Shown: positions 11,692 through 22,218 of the stretch, piece by piece
How positions within the stretch are numbered: position 1 is the stretch's first letter
Layout of the letters: every line of letters begins with the position of its first letter
Source: Ancylostoma caninum
Lineage: Eukaryota > Nematoda > Chromadorea > Rhabditida > Ancylostomatidae
Direction of reading: 5' to 3'
Assembly (NCBI GenBank): GCA_037903475.1
Contig: JBAJFG010000348.1
Coordinates: forward strand, 310,001-374,000
DNA length: 64,000 nt
Translations under genes and position numbers: made by a program
The notes under the pieces: generated by a model
What the model saw: only the letters and a program-made list of their open reading frames with translations
Databases searched by the model: none
Told to the model about the DNA's origin: nothing

Positions 11692-12967
11692 TTAGGTTGG
11701 TGCAAAAATAATGCGCGTTTTCATGCCTTAGATTCCGAACCTCATAACTCCTTTCAAAATCGATCTTTTTCAAAAGACTTAGAACTTTTGTAATCCGCAA
11801 ATCTTTAGCAATAAAGTAGATGTTCTCCAACTACCGTGCATTTCTGATTGGACCTTCTAGAATCGACTAACTTCTGGAGGGCAGTTTTGGTATCACCTTA
11901 GTCTTCGAGAAAATTTTCCAGGAAGAAGTCGTCCAGGATCTCGGGGAAGTGGTAGTCTGTGAGCGAGAAGATTGACGATTATGATGTAGGAGTCCGAGCT
12001 TCCTAGCTCAGTTGCTCGAAGCTGGGAAGAATCTGTCGTGCAGGGTGTGCCTGGACGATGCGGTGTAGGATGTGAAGAATCTATTTTATTGAGCAACGCT
12101 AGGGTCACACAATGGAGGTTTTAATTTATTTTATTTACATCTTAAAAGTACTTACCAGATTGGGAAGAATGGATGAGCTGCAGTGAGCAATTTTTGCAGC
12201 AGGTCACCACAAAGTCGCCGTGACCTTATTTTGCTGTTGCTTCGGTTTCTGGGTGTGTTTCAGTGCATCTTCCTCGTCCAGCTGTTGGTGATGGCACTTC
12301 ATTTTGCCGAAGAGAGTCTATATTTCATATCTAATTACTAAGCGACCGACTGTTTGGTTGCAATTCTTTCACTACAGATGCGCGAAGCAGACCTCTCAAT
12401 GAGGATCAATGTGGTACACGTTCAGTATACGCGACATCGACTCGTCGTGCTTTTTCATCCTCCCATTTTTTCTGAAGGGAGAGATGGTCTGACAACAATC
12501 ACCGGCGAGGTCCTGCGAAACCAAGTATGTTGTTTCGAATGGGTGCTCTTTGATAATTTTCATCAGTTGGGGATCGCAAACCCCAGGAAGATCTATGCGA
12601 CATTCCTTACTTTCGAGGCAAGGCACACCAAGCCGAAAAATCCGGAAGCAGCTCGACGGAATGCGTTCGCTCATACTCCCTTCGCCAAAACTATGGCGAT
12701 ATTCCGAGCGATTCCTGCTGCGATGCCGTCGAGTATCAGCTCGCTGAAGTGAATTAGGCAAAAAACTTGCTTTGGCAACTTTCGCTCCACAACTAAAAAT
12801 TCACAAAAACATGAACACCGCTCAAAATGCATAAGATATTTGAAAAGGCCATAAAATTTGCTACAAAACCATGTGCAATTTCTCAAACCGATGATAAGAA
12901 AAACAAGAAGTTTTCTGCACCGAAGATGATTCAACGAAAAACGCGCATTATTTTTGCACCAACCTAA
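11692..12967 (-). mobile_element. Full-length mariner element, degenerate
   Basis: A 1276-bp element, the normal size for mariner. Its terminal inverted repeats are perfect over about 30 bp, starting TTAGGTTGGTGCAAAAATAA on both ends, and it is flanked by the expected TA target duplication (11690-11691 and 12968-12969). The transposase lies on the - strand and is broken by frameshifts and stops. The intact, identical termini could still be used in trans by a related transposase. Confidence 0.92.
11830..12780 (-). pseudogene. Mariner transposase pseudogene
   Basis: Mariner transposases cut and paste DNA at TA sites, using an N-terminal helix-turn-helix DNA-binding region and a DD34D catalytic core. 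Remnants are read on the - strand. At 12770-12670 there is a helix-turn-helix-like stretch (LILDGIAAGIARNI). This continues in another frame at 12690-12560 with GEGSMSER..FRLGVPCLESKE, matching the family pattern GEG..SER..FRxGxxxLE, and then DPQLMKIIKEHPFETT. Near the C-terminus (12000-11830) come a SPDLS-like stretch and then DYHFPEILDDFFLENFLED followed by a stop codon and TKTALQKLVDSR, which matches the family's DYHFF..LD.FL..K.F pattern. The reading frame changes several times, so no functional enzyme is encoded. Coordinates are approximate. Confidence 0.75.
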
Positions 12968-12969
12968 TA

Positions 12970-13378
12970 GTAAAGAGTGATTTGAGCTTTTGAGACTTTA
13001 TTCTGAACGGGAACTGCTGAGGTTGCTTTTTTCTACGGAAAGGAAACAGTGTGCAGTTTATCAGGTACTATTCACAATTCTTCCCTGTTATGAATAAAAC
13101 TAAATCGAAGACATTTACAAGACGTGTAAATGAGAGTGCAGATGTTTCAATGCTCTGCTAAGAATGATGTACACACGTACGCACATAAGTAAGTAAAAAG
13201 ACCACTGGAAAACCAGAAAATCCTGGACTATTTCAAAAATTTCCGGGATGTGTGCCGGAATGCACTACGAAAAGCATTCAGCTCCAAAGATGACGAGCTA
13301 GCACTGACCATAGTGAATACGTCGTGAGACGCTGGTGTTTGCTAGTTCATAGTCACTGGGGACTCCAGTGCTACGAAC
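12970..13378. other. No supportable gene
   Basis: Nothing was recognised between the mariner element and the hAT-like end. Confidence 0.35.
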
Positions 13379-13800
13379 CAGTGGTGGATGCAATAGAGGG
13401 GGAGGGGGAGCGAGGGACAGTTAATAATTTCGTATTGGTTTATTGGTCTATGTATTGGTTTATTTGTTTATTTGTGTTAGCTTATTTTTGATTGGTTTAG
13501 CTAATTTTTCTCACTATTTTCTTTAATTCTTGTAATTTAATTTCAAAATGAGCAGCTTTTGTAATTTTGTTTTCTTTTCATTTGGAGCTGAAAGTGACGG
13601 AGATCCAGTTATTTTTCCCACGGCGACTGGCTGCGCATCCATCTCCGCGTCCGTTACCGCTACGGATGCACTTGCTAACGTCACGCATTAATGTCTTCAT
13701 ACTCTAACTGTCTGCGCATCCGCACTTTGTTTCCATATCACTGTTTCCATTCTCAACCGTTCCTGTGATATAGAGCGTGATGGCGGGTCCAGGTGAATGA
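13379..13800. repeat. Possible hAT-like left end plus dispersed repeat
   Basis: CAGTGGTGGATGCAATAG at 13379 closely resembles the terminal repeat of the hAT-type MITE at 18260-18467 and is followed by the same kind of G-rich run. Within 420 bp downstream, two TGCGCATCC words place this among the repeats at 9695 and 53605. No matching right terminus or 8-bp duplication was found, so the element is either truncated or unrelated. Confidence 0.4.
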
Positions 13801-16800
13801 TTTCTTCTAGGTATGTGTACTATGCCCTTTTCCTCACCACAGAAATTTTTACAAAAAAATTTCAAAAATCATGGTTTTGCACGGGCGCAACACACCATAA
13901 ATTATTCTTCTCCCTGCATCTCCCTCAAAATGCAGAATTTTACCTGATAAGCTAGGATTCTGGATTTTGACTATTCTCTGAAAACTGTGCGGCAAGAATG
14001 CAACTTAAACAAAGCAATTCGTCGAATTCGAACCTCAAAGACATCTCTCCCGATCTGCTGCCACTCTCTCTTTAATTGTTTCTGAAGCTTACTTAAAAAA
14101 CTTAAACACTCCTTAGCAACAATCGTAGAAGGATGACAACGAATGAGAGGATAGTAGCAAGTGGGGGAATATTTAGGCTAAGAATTCTTGTTGCGCAGTA
14201 TTAGGCTGCCCTCGTGGTGCACAATTATCAGTTCAATTATCATACGTAATCAAAAGAAACAAACAGTATTTACGCGGATATCTTCCCGTACACCAATCCG
14301 CAATGCCTTGCTAGTATCTGCAGGTTGATGGTAACTATCCTCTTTTTCTTAACACCTCCTATTTCATGAGAATCGCGAGAACCTTTTCTGTCTCTGGGCA
14401 AGATTATGGGACGAATAAGAGTTTCTGCAAGATTTCGTGAAGGAAGCAAATTATTGCAAGTTACCGTCAATTTACCGACTACCAAATGTGGAATTAGGGC
14501 TCTTTAAAAGCGAAGATCTTTGAAAAATGCGGTGCTTGGCAGGCGCTGACTCCAAGAAACAAGGGCTAACTCCCCTAAATCCCAGGCAAGAAAAGAACGT
14601 AAGCCTATTGCTCAGCCGAAGAAGTCCACGCGTAATCCCTTGATTCAGGAACGGGAGTGCTCGTTTTTCGAGGAGGCTACTGAACGCATAAACAATCGCT
14701 TGGAGAGTCTGGATTTCTTCATTGTTGATATCAATGGTTTTTGGCAGGCAGACAGCTTCACGTGCGAATCATCGGGCATTCATCCATCATCCATTCATCA
14801 GCAAAATCTCGCTAGGCGCTATTTTCTCCAGCAGGTATTTACGAGCGCAAAAGAAGCTGTGTACTTTCGGGAACAATGCTGAAGGGTGCTGCAGGAGGTC
14901 GAGGCGACACTAAGTGCACACTAAGCACACTCATGAATTTCTTAAAAACCCTGTGGTGCTGCTCGTGACCTTGGGAGCTTTGCTATTCGATGCTTTAGCA
15001 ACTGACGGGAAGGTCATCCGAAGAACAGCGTCTACAGCCTTCGAAAGCACCATAGTCCTATGAATCCGCAGCTCCGTGGATTAGTTTTAGTTTTACGATA
15101 CATCAAGTGTCACAAGAAATGCGTGAAGGGAAGTTTCATGGACCCAAATAAAAAATATTCAGGAACATGTCTTTCCTTCTGGAAGAAAAAAATAAACTCG
15201 AGGAGAGTTCGGTAATGAATTAGGTAATTATTAGAATCTTAAAGAATTGCCCGAAGGAAGGAATCCGAAGGGAAGGAAAGCAAATCAGATTCTGACCATG
15301 TAGAACATTTCTTATCCTATAAAATCCCATAGCTACAGCTCATGCATTCTTAAAATTGCTGGATGAACGCACTAGCGTTTTTGGGCCAGCCGCCCCCCCC
15401 CCCCGTTGAATGGAGGGGTGCTGAAAAACGAAGTTTGGATAAGTGCTGAAGCGCTGAAACTTCGATTTCTCATGCTCCCTCTCGAGCCATAAGGCCAGTT
15501 CTTTCATTTGAAACCTACTAATTGATAAATCACGTGTAATTTGGAGGAGGAATCCTAAGGAAAAACCAGGGTTTCCCTTGAAATTGTTCACGAGAGGAGG
15601 GTCTAGTATGAGATGAGTTATAGCATGAAATGGATCGTCTGCTTTGCCTGCCACTGCGGTTTTTCCCTGGGGTAGAACTTGCTTTCCATAGTTATTTTGA
15701 GCCACCTCGTTTAACCACATTCTCTCGACTATGTAGAGCATAACTTTCTAAGGAGCAGCCAAACTGGGGCTCCCAAAATCGCATGTACCACAGGTTTGGA
15801 TAAAATGGTAAGTGGCTCGTACTCTTAATGCAAGGGAACCTTTGATCACTGCTGAATCCTAGAGAGCAAAATTTACGTAAATACCGCCTTGAAGGTTATC
15901 ACCCACGTGCGTCTTCGAGTTCGCAGAGAAGAACCATGAATAAAGTGCTTGGAAGAAATTTAACCATTTTTGTGGGGAGATCTTTCCTTCAAGTGCATCA
16001 GAACGAATTAGTTCCATTCGGCTGTTTGACTCCCAGTTGCTGGAATTTGTGTTCTTTATAAATTTGGATCGAAACACTATCCGAGAGGTTCGACAAAATG
16101 TTCTTCGTCTGCCACGGAGTAATCGTTTTCCAAAGTGTTCACTGCTCGTATACAGAGGTTTTATCCAACAGGACAATCGTGTTCTGATGAATCGCTGTGG
16201 AATCGATGTATGTACCTAATGAACTGAGTATCCGAGTACATGTCTAAGTAAATATCTAAGTAATGAAAACATTTGAAAATTTGCATGAAAGTCAGGACAT
16301 AAATCGATAAAGAAGTGATAAAACAGCAGACTAATATAACAGCCAAATCAGATTACTAACTCATGGAGTAGACATCACTTTCGCTGCAAGACGATTGTAT
16401 CCCAGTGAAACGCCACTAGGGGCGGCTACATGTCTGCTCTGCTTCTGCTCCCAACGTCAAACATGTGCTATTCATACTAGAGACCAGTCCAGGAAAGAAT
16501 GAGTACAAGCACCAGTACAAATAACAAGAATTTTAAATAAATGAATTTTTAACGTGCTCTTCAAAAACAAGGAGATCGCGTTTCATCCCGAGAAAGATGA
16601 TGTTGACTAAGTGTAAAGTTTTACAGAAGAACATGGTGATTTCTTGTTGGACGAACGAACGCGTAGAATGGAACATCCAGGAGATGTAGTTGACTCTTTC
16701 CTATAGGAAAAAACTGATAGAAAATGGGTATTCTGTGAGAATACAAATGTATATGTACAGTCCGATAGCTCATAGAGGGCCAGTGGTGTAACATTGTCTG

Positions 16801-17400
16801 CAATTACGACCTCATCACGGTGTCGGCCAACTGACCTGTTTTTCACACTTTTATGCCACGTATAAGGTGTGATTCCTTCCATATTGATGTTTCCCTATTG
16901 TTTTTTTACTAAAATATTCTTTCACACGCATCCTGCCTCGTCTCCTATCGATGGAACCAATGCGGATAAAGTCAACGACCCCGTTTGAACTAACAGACCA
17001 CATATGTAAAAAATTCCAGAAATTTTTTATTCGTTGTGTTCATATTTCTAACTTACTGATGGTATTTCATGTTTTCTCCCTGCTTTACTATGTAGTACTT
17101 ACTGCAACAGCTTAAGTGCATAAATAGGTAGATAAATAAATAAATAAATAGGTAAATAAACAAATGTGAAGTGTAGTATATTAAAAATATAATAAATTCG
17201 TGTGTCGTGTTTTTTAGTGGTACATCTAATTTTTTCTAGTTATGTCCATAAATCGGTACATGTTGCTAACGAGGTCTTCGGTTTGTTCATTGTGAGCATC
17301 TTGAATCGAAACAAATAAACAAATAAATAAATAGTTAAATGAACAAATATAGTCATGTTTGGGCGACATAACTAAGTAGTTATGTGACTGTACCGACACG
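13801..17400. other. No supportable gene
   Basis: The longest frame (15741-15340, -, 133 codons) is not recognisable and runs across a poly-C tract. AAATA-rich low-complexity sequence lies at 17120-17165. No splice-supported exons were seen. Confidence 0.4.
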
Positions 17401-17404
17401 CGCC

Positions 17405-17430
17405 AGCCGAGTGGTAACCACCACTCGGCT
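17405..17430. repeat. Perfect 10-bp stem hairpin
   Basis: AGCCGAGTGG, a 6-nt loop, then CCACTCGGCT. The left arm also resembles the A-box of Ser/Leu tRNAs (GCCGAGTGGT). It sits at the head of a GC-rich stretch (17400-17600). Confidence 0.7.
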
Positions 17431-18149
17431 GCCCTTTATGCACCCTGCCAGCCAGAGGTCGTTGTCGCGCCTTTCTGGGTCGGTTGATTCGACGGTGGCG
17501 ATCGATCATTTTACCTGACCACTCTCTCTCCCGGATCAACGGGATCTCCTTCGCTTTCGCCGCTCGCGTGCTTCGTCTGTATCACCACATCATCCGTCCA
17601 CTTTATTTTATCATGGATCCTCGAATTTTCCTGGATAGCGTGGAGCAATCCTGATCCTGCACTGCCTTCTTCTCCAATATCTCGTTGAAATTCTGCATTT
17701 TCCCTCCATGCTTATGGGGAGTCATGCATAAAGTGCTTTCACTTGATATATGGTCTTGGACTTGTCACTCATGAGAGTAAAGCCAGCGAAATGAACCTTG
17801 GGGGATCGATCCTCGCCAGATGCTGTTCTATGGGACAGCAGCTGAATTTTTTTTACATATTTATATAGTCTGTTTCACTTGGGAAGATAGTTACGGAGAT
17901 GATAGACAGGAAAACAATACGCAACAGCGCACTGACTGTAGGGAGTGGCGAGAAAAGTAGGTCTTATGTATGTACTCAGCTGTTGTCGCGCTTGAAACAG
18001 ACAATTCTATTCCGTATACGGAAGAAAACTATATACAGGTTTCAAGGCCCTTCAGCTTTTTCCTGATGTCGATTTCTCATGTTAAGCACTTTTGAGCTTC
18101 TCAGCATTGATAATGGACTTTTTTCAAGGTTTAGGTAGTCCTTTAACCT
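17431..18149. other. GC-rich block then nothing recognised
   Basis: 17431-17600 is clearly GC-rich compared with both sides and may be the 5' part of a retroelement or SINE-like sequence, but no reverse-transcriptase frame follows. The remainder shows nothing supportable. Confidence 0.35.
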
Positions 18150-18735
18150 TGGGTTGAGGCTGTCATTGAAAGATGCAAATCCCACGATTAAGACATGCAA
18201 TCTTGTTACCAATAGTTCTATATCAGCAATAGTCAAATCCATGCGAAACCCATGCACACCAGAGGCGGACGCAGGGGGGGATTACTTTACAATACATATA
18301 AAAATCTTGTGTTAGTTTATTTTTATTATTATTTTTAATGTAATTTTTATTAATTATTCGTTCTTATAATTAAGGTTTTTATTAATTTTATTTTCCGTAT
18401 GGGTCCCCAAAACCCCACTTTTTCCCACGCCCCCCCCCCACCCGCCCACTTTCTGCGTCCACCACTGATGCATACCCATGCAGAACCCATGCGTCTCCAA
18501 AAATCCTATGCAAATTCGATACAGAATGCACGAAAAACCCATGCATACCTATGCAAAACCAATGCAAAGCCCATGCAAATTACATGCATATCTATAGGTG
18601 TGCATGGGTTTTACATAGACTGACTATTGCTGGTATAGAACTACCGATCAAAAACCGTGTTTCGCATGAGCACGCATGTCTTAATCGTGGAATTTGCATC
18701 TTTCAATCTCATGCAAAATATGGTTTTTACGTTCC
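18150..18735. repeat. Palindromic repeat split by a MITE
   Basis: 18150-18257 is the inverse of 18597-18735, and both match the single copy at 2445-2590. Between them lie a hAT-like MITE (18260-18467) and a run of short CCCATGCA-type repeats (18470-18600). Removing the MITE leaves a palindrome, which suggests the palindrome is older than the insertion. Confidence 0.7.
18260..18467. mobile_element. hAT-type MITE, 208 bp
   Basis: Ends CAGAGGCGGACGCAG (left) and CTGCGTCCACCACTG (right) form terminal inverted repeats beginning CAG..G, as in hAT elements. The flanking 8-mers ATGCACAC (18252-18259) and ATGCATAC (18468-18475) match at seven of eight positions, as expected for an 8-bp hAT target duplication. 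There is no coding capacity, and the interior is AT-rich with terminal G/C runs. Confidence 0.75.
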
Positions 18736-18740
18736 CTGAG

Positions 18741-19729
18741 TAGGGGCCACAAACTATTTTATAAATTTAGTATACATAGTGTACAAGTTAATATAGTAGA
18801 GCATCTAGTATAAAACCCCTACTTATACATATGCGACTGTTTATTTACTTATTTGATTAGTATGTAGGTATGATCATTTAATTTTTTAAACATATTCTGA
18901 TCGGTTTGATATCGCTAATGAAATGGTAATGGTGGGAAGGGAATGTAATTAGCACGTGTAAGTGGTATAGTATATAATAATTCATAATGTTTTGAAATAT
19001 GCAACGTTAATTATTTAAACTTGCAACTAAACCCAAAACTGCTCTAAATCCGAAAATTTTATCTGTTTGGGTCTTTTTTCGAGAGGAGATCTCAAATTCT
19101 CCACCTGCCCCTTTCTACTACCCATGCTCTCGCAGGTTCCACCATCTGCAGTCGTTGCAGGAATGTCTACAGTAATTCGTATCAGTCTCGATGTGATGTC
19201 GTTATTTCAAATCGCAAAGGAAAATGCTAACCTCTTCGGCGAATTCATAGAAAAATAGATGCGTTGTTGGAGAGAGCGCAACTACACTGCAGTGACAACG
19301 TCTTACAGTAAGAAGGTCTTTTTCAAGTAATTGCGCATACTTTCCCAGCGTTGCTTTCTTCTGCTTGATTTTTTGTCTTTTCCTTAAGCGATACCGTAAA
19401 TTAATTGCGAGAAAAAATACCTTGAAAAAATCGTCGTTTTCTCCAATCGAAACGGCGTAGAGAAGGGGCGAATACTTAGGCACTAACCTTACATTTCGAT
19501 CACATGGTAATCTGTAGTTCTCATTTGTTCTCTGGCGATAATCCAATGAACATATTATCCTGGGAATAAAAACAAATCCTTGTGCACGTCGTCTCCAAAA
19601 TTCTCGCCTTGTTAACTTAACAGGTGAGATAGGACTTCCGCCTATTGCGCGGGTTTCGTTAGGAAATGTATAAACAGCAATCATTCCACAATCAACGCGT
19701 CATAGAGGTCAACAGCCAGTGCAGCAACT
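18741..19729. other. No supportable gene
   Basis: One 160-codon frame (19684-19202, -) has no recognisable domain. A chance frame of this length is expected in a window this size. Confidence 0.4.
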
Positions 19730-19890
19730 CTACCACAGCGCGCTTACTTCCGCAGCAGCCACTTGTGAGAAGTTTGCATTTCTGCGATGGTCGTCGTGCG
19801 ATGAAGTATGAACATAACCGTGTGATGGTTCTCTGGTGTTGTCGCCTGTCGGCTTCAAGCCGTACGGTCTCATCACTGTAGGTTTACTTA
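19730..19890 (-). repeat. Dispersed GC-rich repeat, copy A
   Basis: On the - strand this reads a frame containing HGYVHTSSHDDHRRNANFSQ. It is similar to GGYVYTSPRRDRQAHADCLG in the copy at 21590-21780, at comparable spacing. The two are diverged members of one repeat family, possibly the tail of a retroelement. No complete protein is encoded. Confidence 0.5.
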
Positions 19891-21585
19891 CAATGAAATT
19901 CTCCAACCAAATATATGCAATGCTTTTGGTTTTGAAAGGGCAAACAAAGGAGATACGTTCCATATCCAGCGGCCTCATTCATTCTGCTATCCAGTATAAC
20001 TTATCTGCCCGAGTACTTATGTTGTATTTTAGTATCTTGTATTTTTGCCAGTTGGATAACGCTAACCTGGTGCAAAACGCCTGGATACCAGTAGCCTCCC
20101 CATGAGGTGATCATCATTCGCTGAGAAGTTTTTGCAGATGAGCACTAAATCCTCACCATTCCAACACATCCTTCACCGACTATTTATCTCGCAAGATCAA
20201 ATGAACTAAAAGGACCACAATGCTCCCGTTGCAGATGAGAAGTTGAAGATGACGACAGAGTAAATCTTGCAGGCTCGTTTTTGTGTGTTTGTCCTGGGAA
20301 GAGCAGGAAATCACGAAATAGAATCTGACAAAAACCTAACTAACGCCCTACTGCGTTGGAAAATGAAGCTCCGAGAAGTCTTGCACGGATTCACGTAAAT
20401 TATTTTGATCAACAGCTCCTGGATATCTTTCCATAACCGTTTTCGAACCGTATGAAAGGAACAAACACTCATGATTCATTTCAGAGCCATGAGAACAACA
20501 GTAGAGATTGGGAGAAGATTGTTGGTGATAATGTGAATAATTCGTTTACGGGACAACATTTGACCTTAAGTTCCTCGGTATAACTCAAGTAATTTAGCTA
20601 TGTAACAAAATTTGACCCTAAATTCATCGGATATTCTAAGCTTACTCTGCCACTGGAGCTGAGTTCTAGTTATGTGCACGTAGTTTAGCATATTCATATA
20701 TCTTTTCATTTTCATATTCAATCATCTTTCAACGTATTCCACGCAACACATCCAATTGTTCAGCACAAAAGGAACCATTACAATTTTGGTTTGACCCCTT
20801 GCATCTCCCTTACACATCCACACATATCTGTGAGTACAATCGTTCGCGAACAACAAATCCTCGCCTCCTCTACCTCCAATTACACGCTTGAGATGTGTGC
20901 AAATCGCACTACTCGTACAGAATCCGCCGTTACCGGTTTCTCAGTGGTTTTCGAGAACTTTCGTGGCAGACGACATCAGCCGCGTCACGTCGCGCAATTA
21001 CTTCTTCCGTGTTTTTCTGACGCGTGCCGAGAAAAAATTCGTGAATGTTCCTGCACGAGCAGCGTTTCTACGCATTCCCCGCTAGCACTTGACCTTTTAT
21101 CCTTAGAGCCACATTCTGTGCTGCACTTCTTCAACAGGAAGCCCTGAGCCGAAAATGAGGATGGGCGTGAACTTCTACGAAAAGCCCTCATAGAAGAAAA
21201 ACGATGGCCGATTCACACTTGTAGAATAGCGCCTTCCCGGAAACAGGAATTCACCATCCCCTTCTAGGAAATGGAATTCGAGCGGCGCGAAATAGTTCAC
21301 CGAGAAAGGGCTTTTTCCCTTCGTTTGCAGCAAAAGTGCTAGCGATGCACGGCACGACTCTTTGGCGAACTTGGAGTCCTTGAAAAGGGAGAGGAGAACA
21401 ACCAGTTGCAAAAGCCATACTGTAAGATGTGTAACTGTTAAGGTAAATGGAACGAAAGTGCATCTGAACAGTCAGAAAACAGGCTGAAATGGTTCTTATG
21501 CTAGTTTCACGTAAGTAGATCTCGTCTGAAGCCTGGAAGAATACCTGTTATTTCGTCATGAGTTACGTAGTCCGTTTGAATGTGT
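19891..21585. other. No supportable gene
   Basis: A GC-richer stretch at 20880-21160 is open in two + frames (for example QWFSRTFVADDISRVTSR) but matches no family I recognise and lacks clear splice limits. Confidence 0.35.
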
Positions 21586-21780
21586 TTATATGTACTTCAT
21601 CGTAATTCTCAAGGGAAGTGGTGCACTAGGACGACGACGGAGACCCGCAACCAAACGCGACAATTGCGCAAATTTGCGCACGAGACTAACAGTTCCTAAA
21701 CAGTCTGCATGTGCCTGGCGGTCGCGCCGCGGTGAAGTATAAACATAGCCTCCTTTGAGTGGATTTTTCCTGTCAGGCAT
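21586..21780 (-). repeat. Dispersed GC-rich repeat, copy B
   Basis: Second copy of the family at 19730-19890, same strand and more intact. The - frame reads MPDRKNPLKGGYVYTSPRRD and onward. It is likely repetitive rather than a host gene. Confidence 0.5.
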
Positions 21781-22110
21781 ATTAGGAAATCATTCCTTCG
21801 CTAAAATTTTTTGTGTTTAAACCATGTTGTTCGTTGCATCCCTGAGTGTATTTAAGCAAATAGTAATAATAATGAAATATGAAAACTGAAAACTGAGTAC
21901 AACCCTCCGTAACTCCTCCGGAATTCAAACGAGAGCCAACGAATTTGCTTCGTGTCAATCGGAGTCTTGCGTGGGATCAATTGCTTCTAGAAATCAGGTG
22001 GCTACGGGAAACTCGGCCGTGTTTAACCAGGAAATTGATATTTTACCATTACGGTATTAATTTTATAGTAATTACGACAGGACGACTCACTTATTTGTTT
22101 TTTGTTCATC

Positions 22111-22113
22111 TAT

Positions 22114-22208
<95 letters not shown>

Positions 22209-22218
22209 TTCATTTATT
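22111..22218. repeat. (TATT)n microsatellite, about 108 bp
   Basis: Nearly perfect tandem TATT repeats with a single interruption (CATT) near the right end. They create a spurious repetitive frame (LFIY)n on the + strand. Confidence 0.97.

Noticed and set aside
15340..15741. 133-codon - strand ORF
   Set aside because: It crosses a poly-C tract and looks repeat-like. No family was recognised.
19202..19684. 160-codon - strand ORF
   Set aside because: About one frame of this length is expected by chance in 64 kb of AT-rich DNA. No recognisable motif or neighbouring exon.
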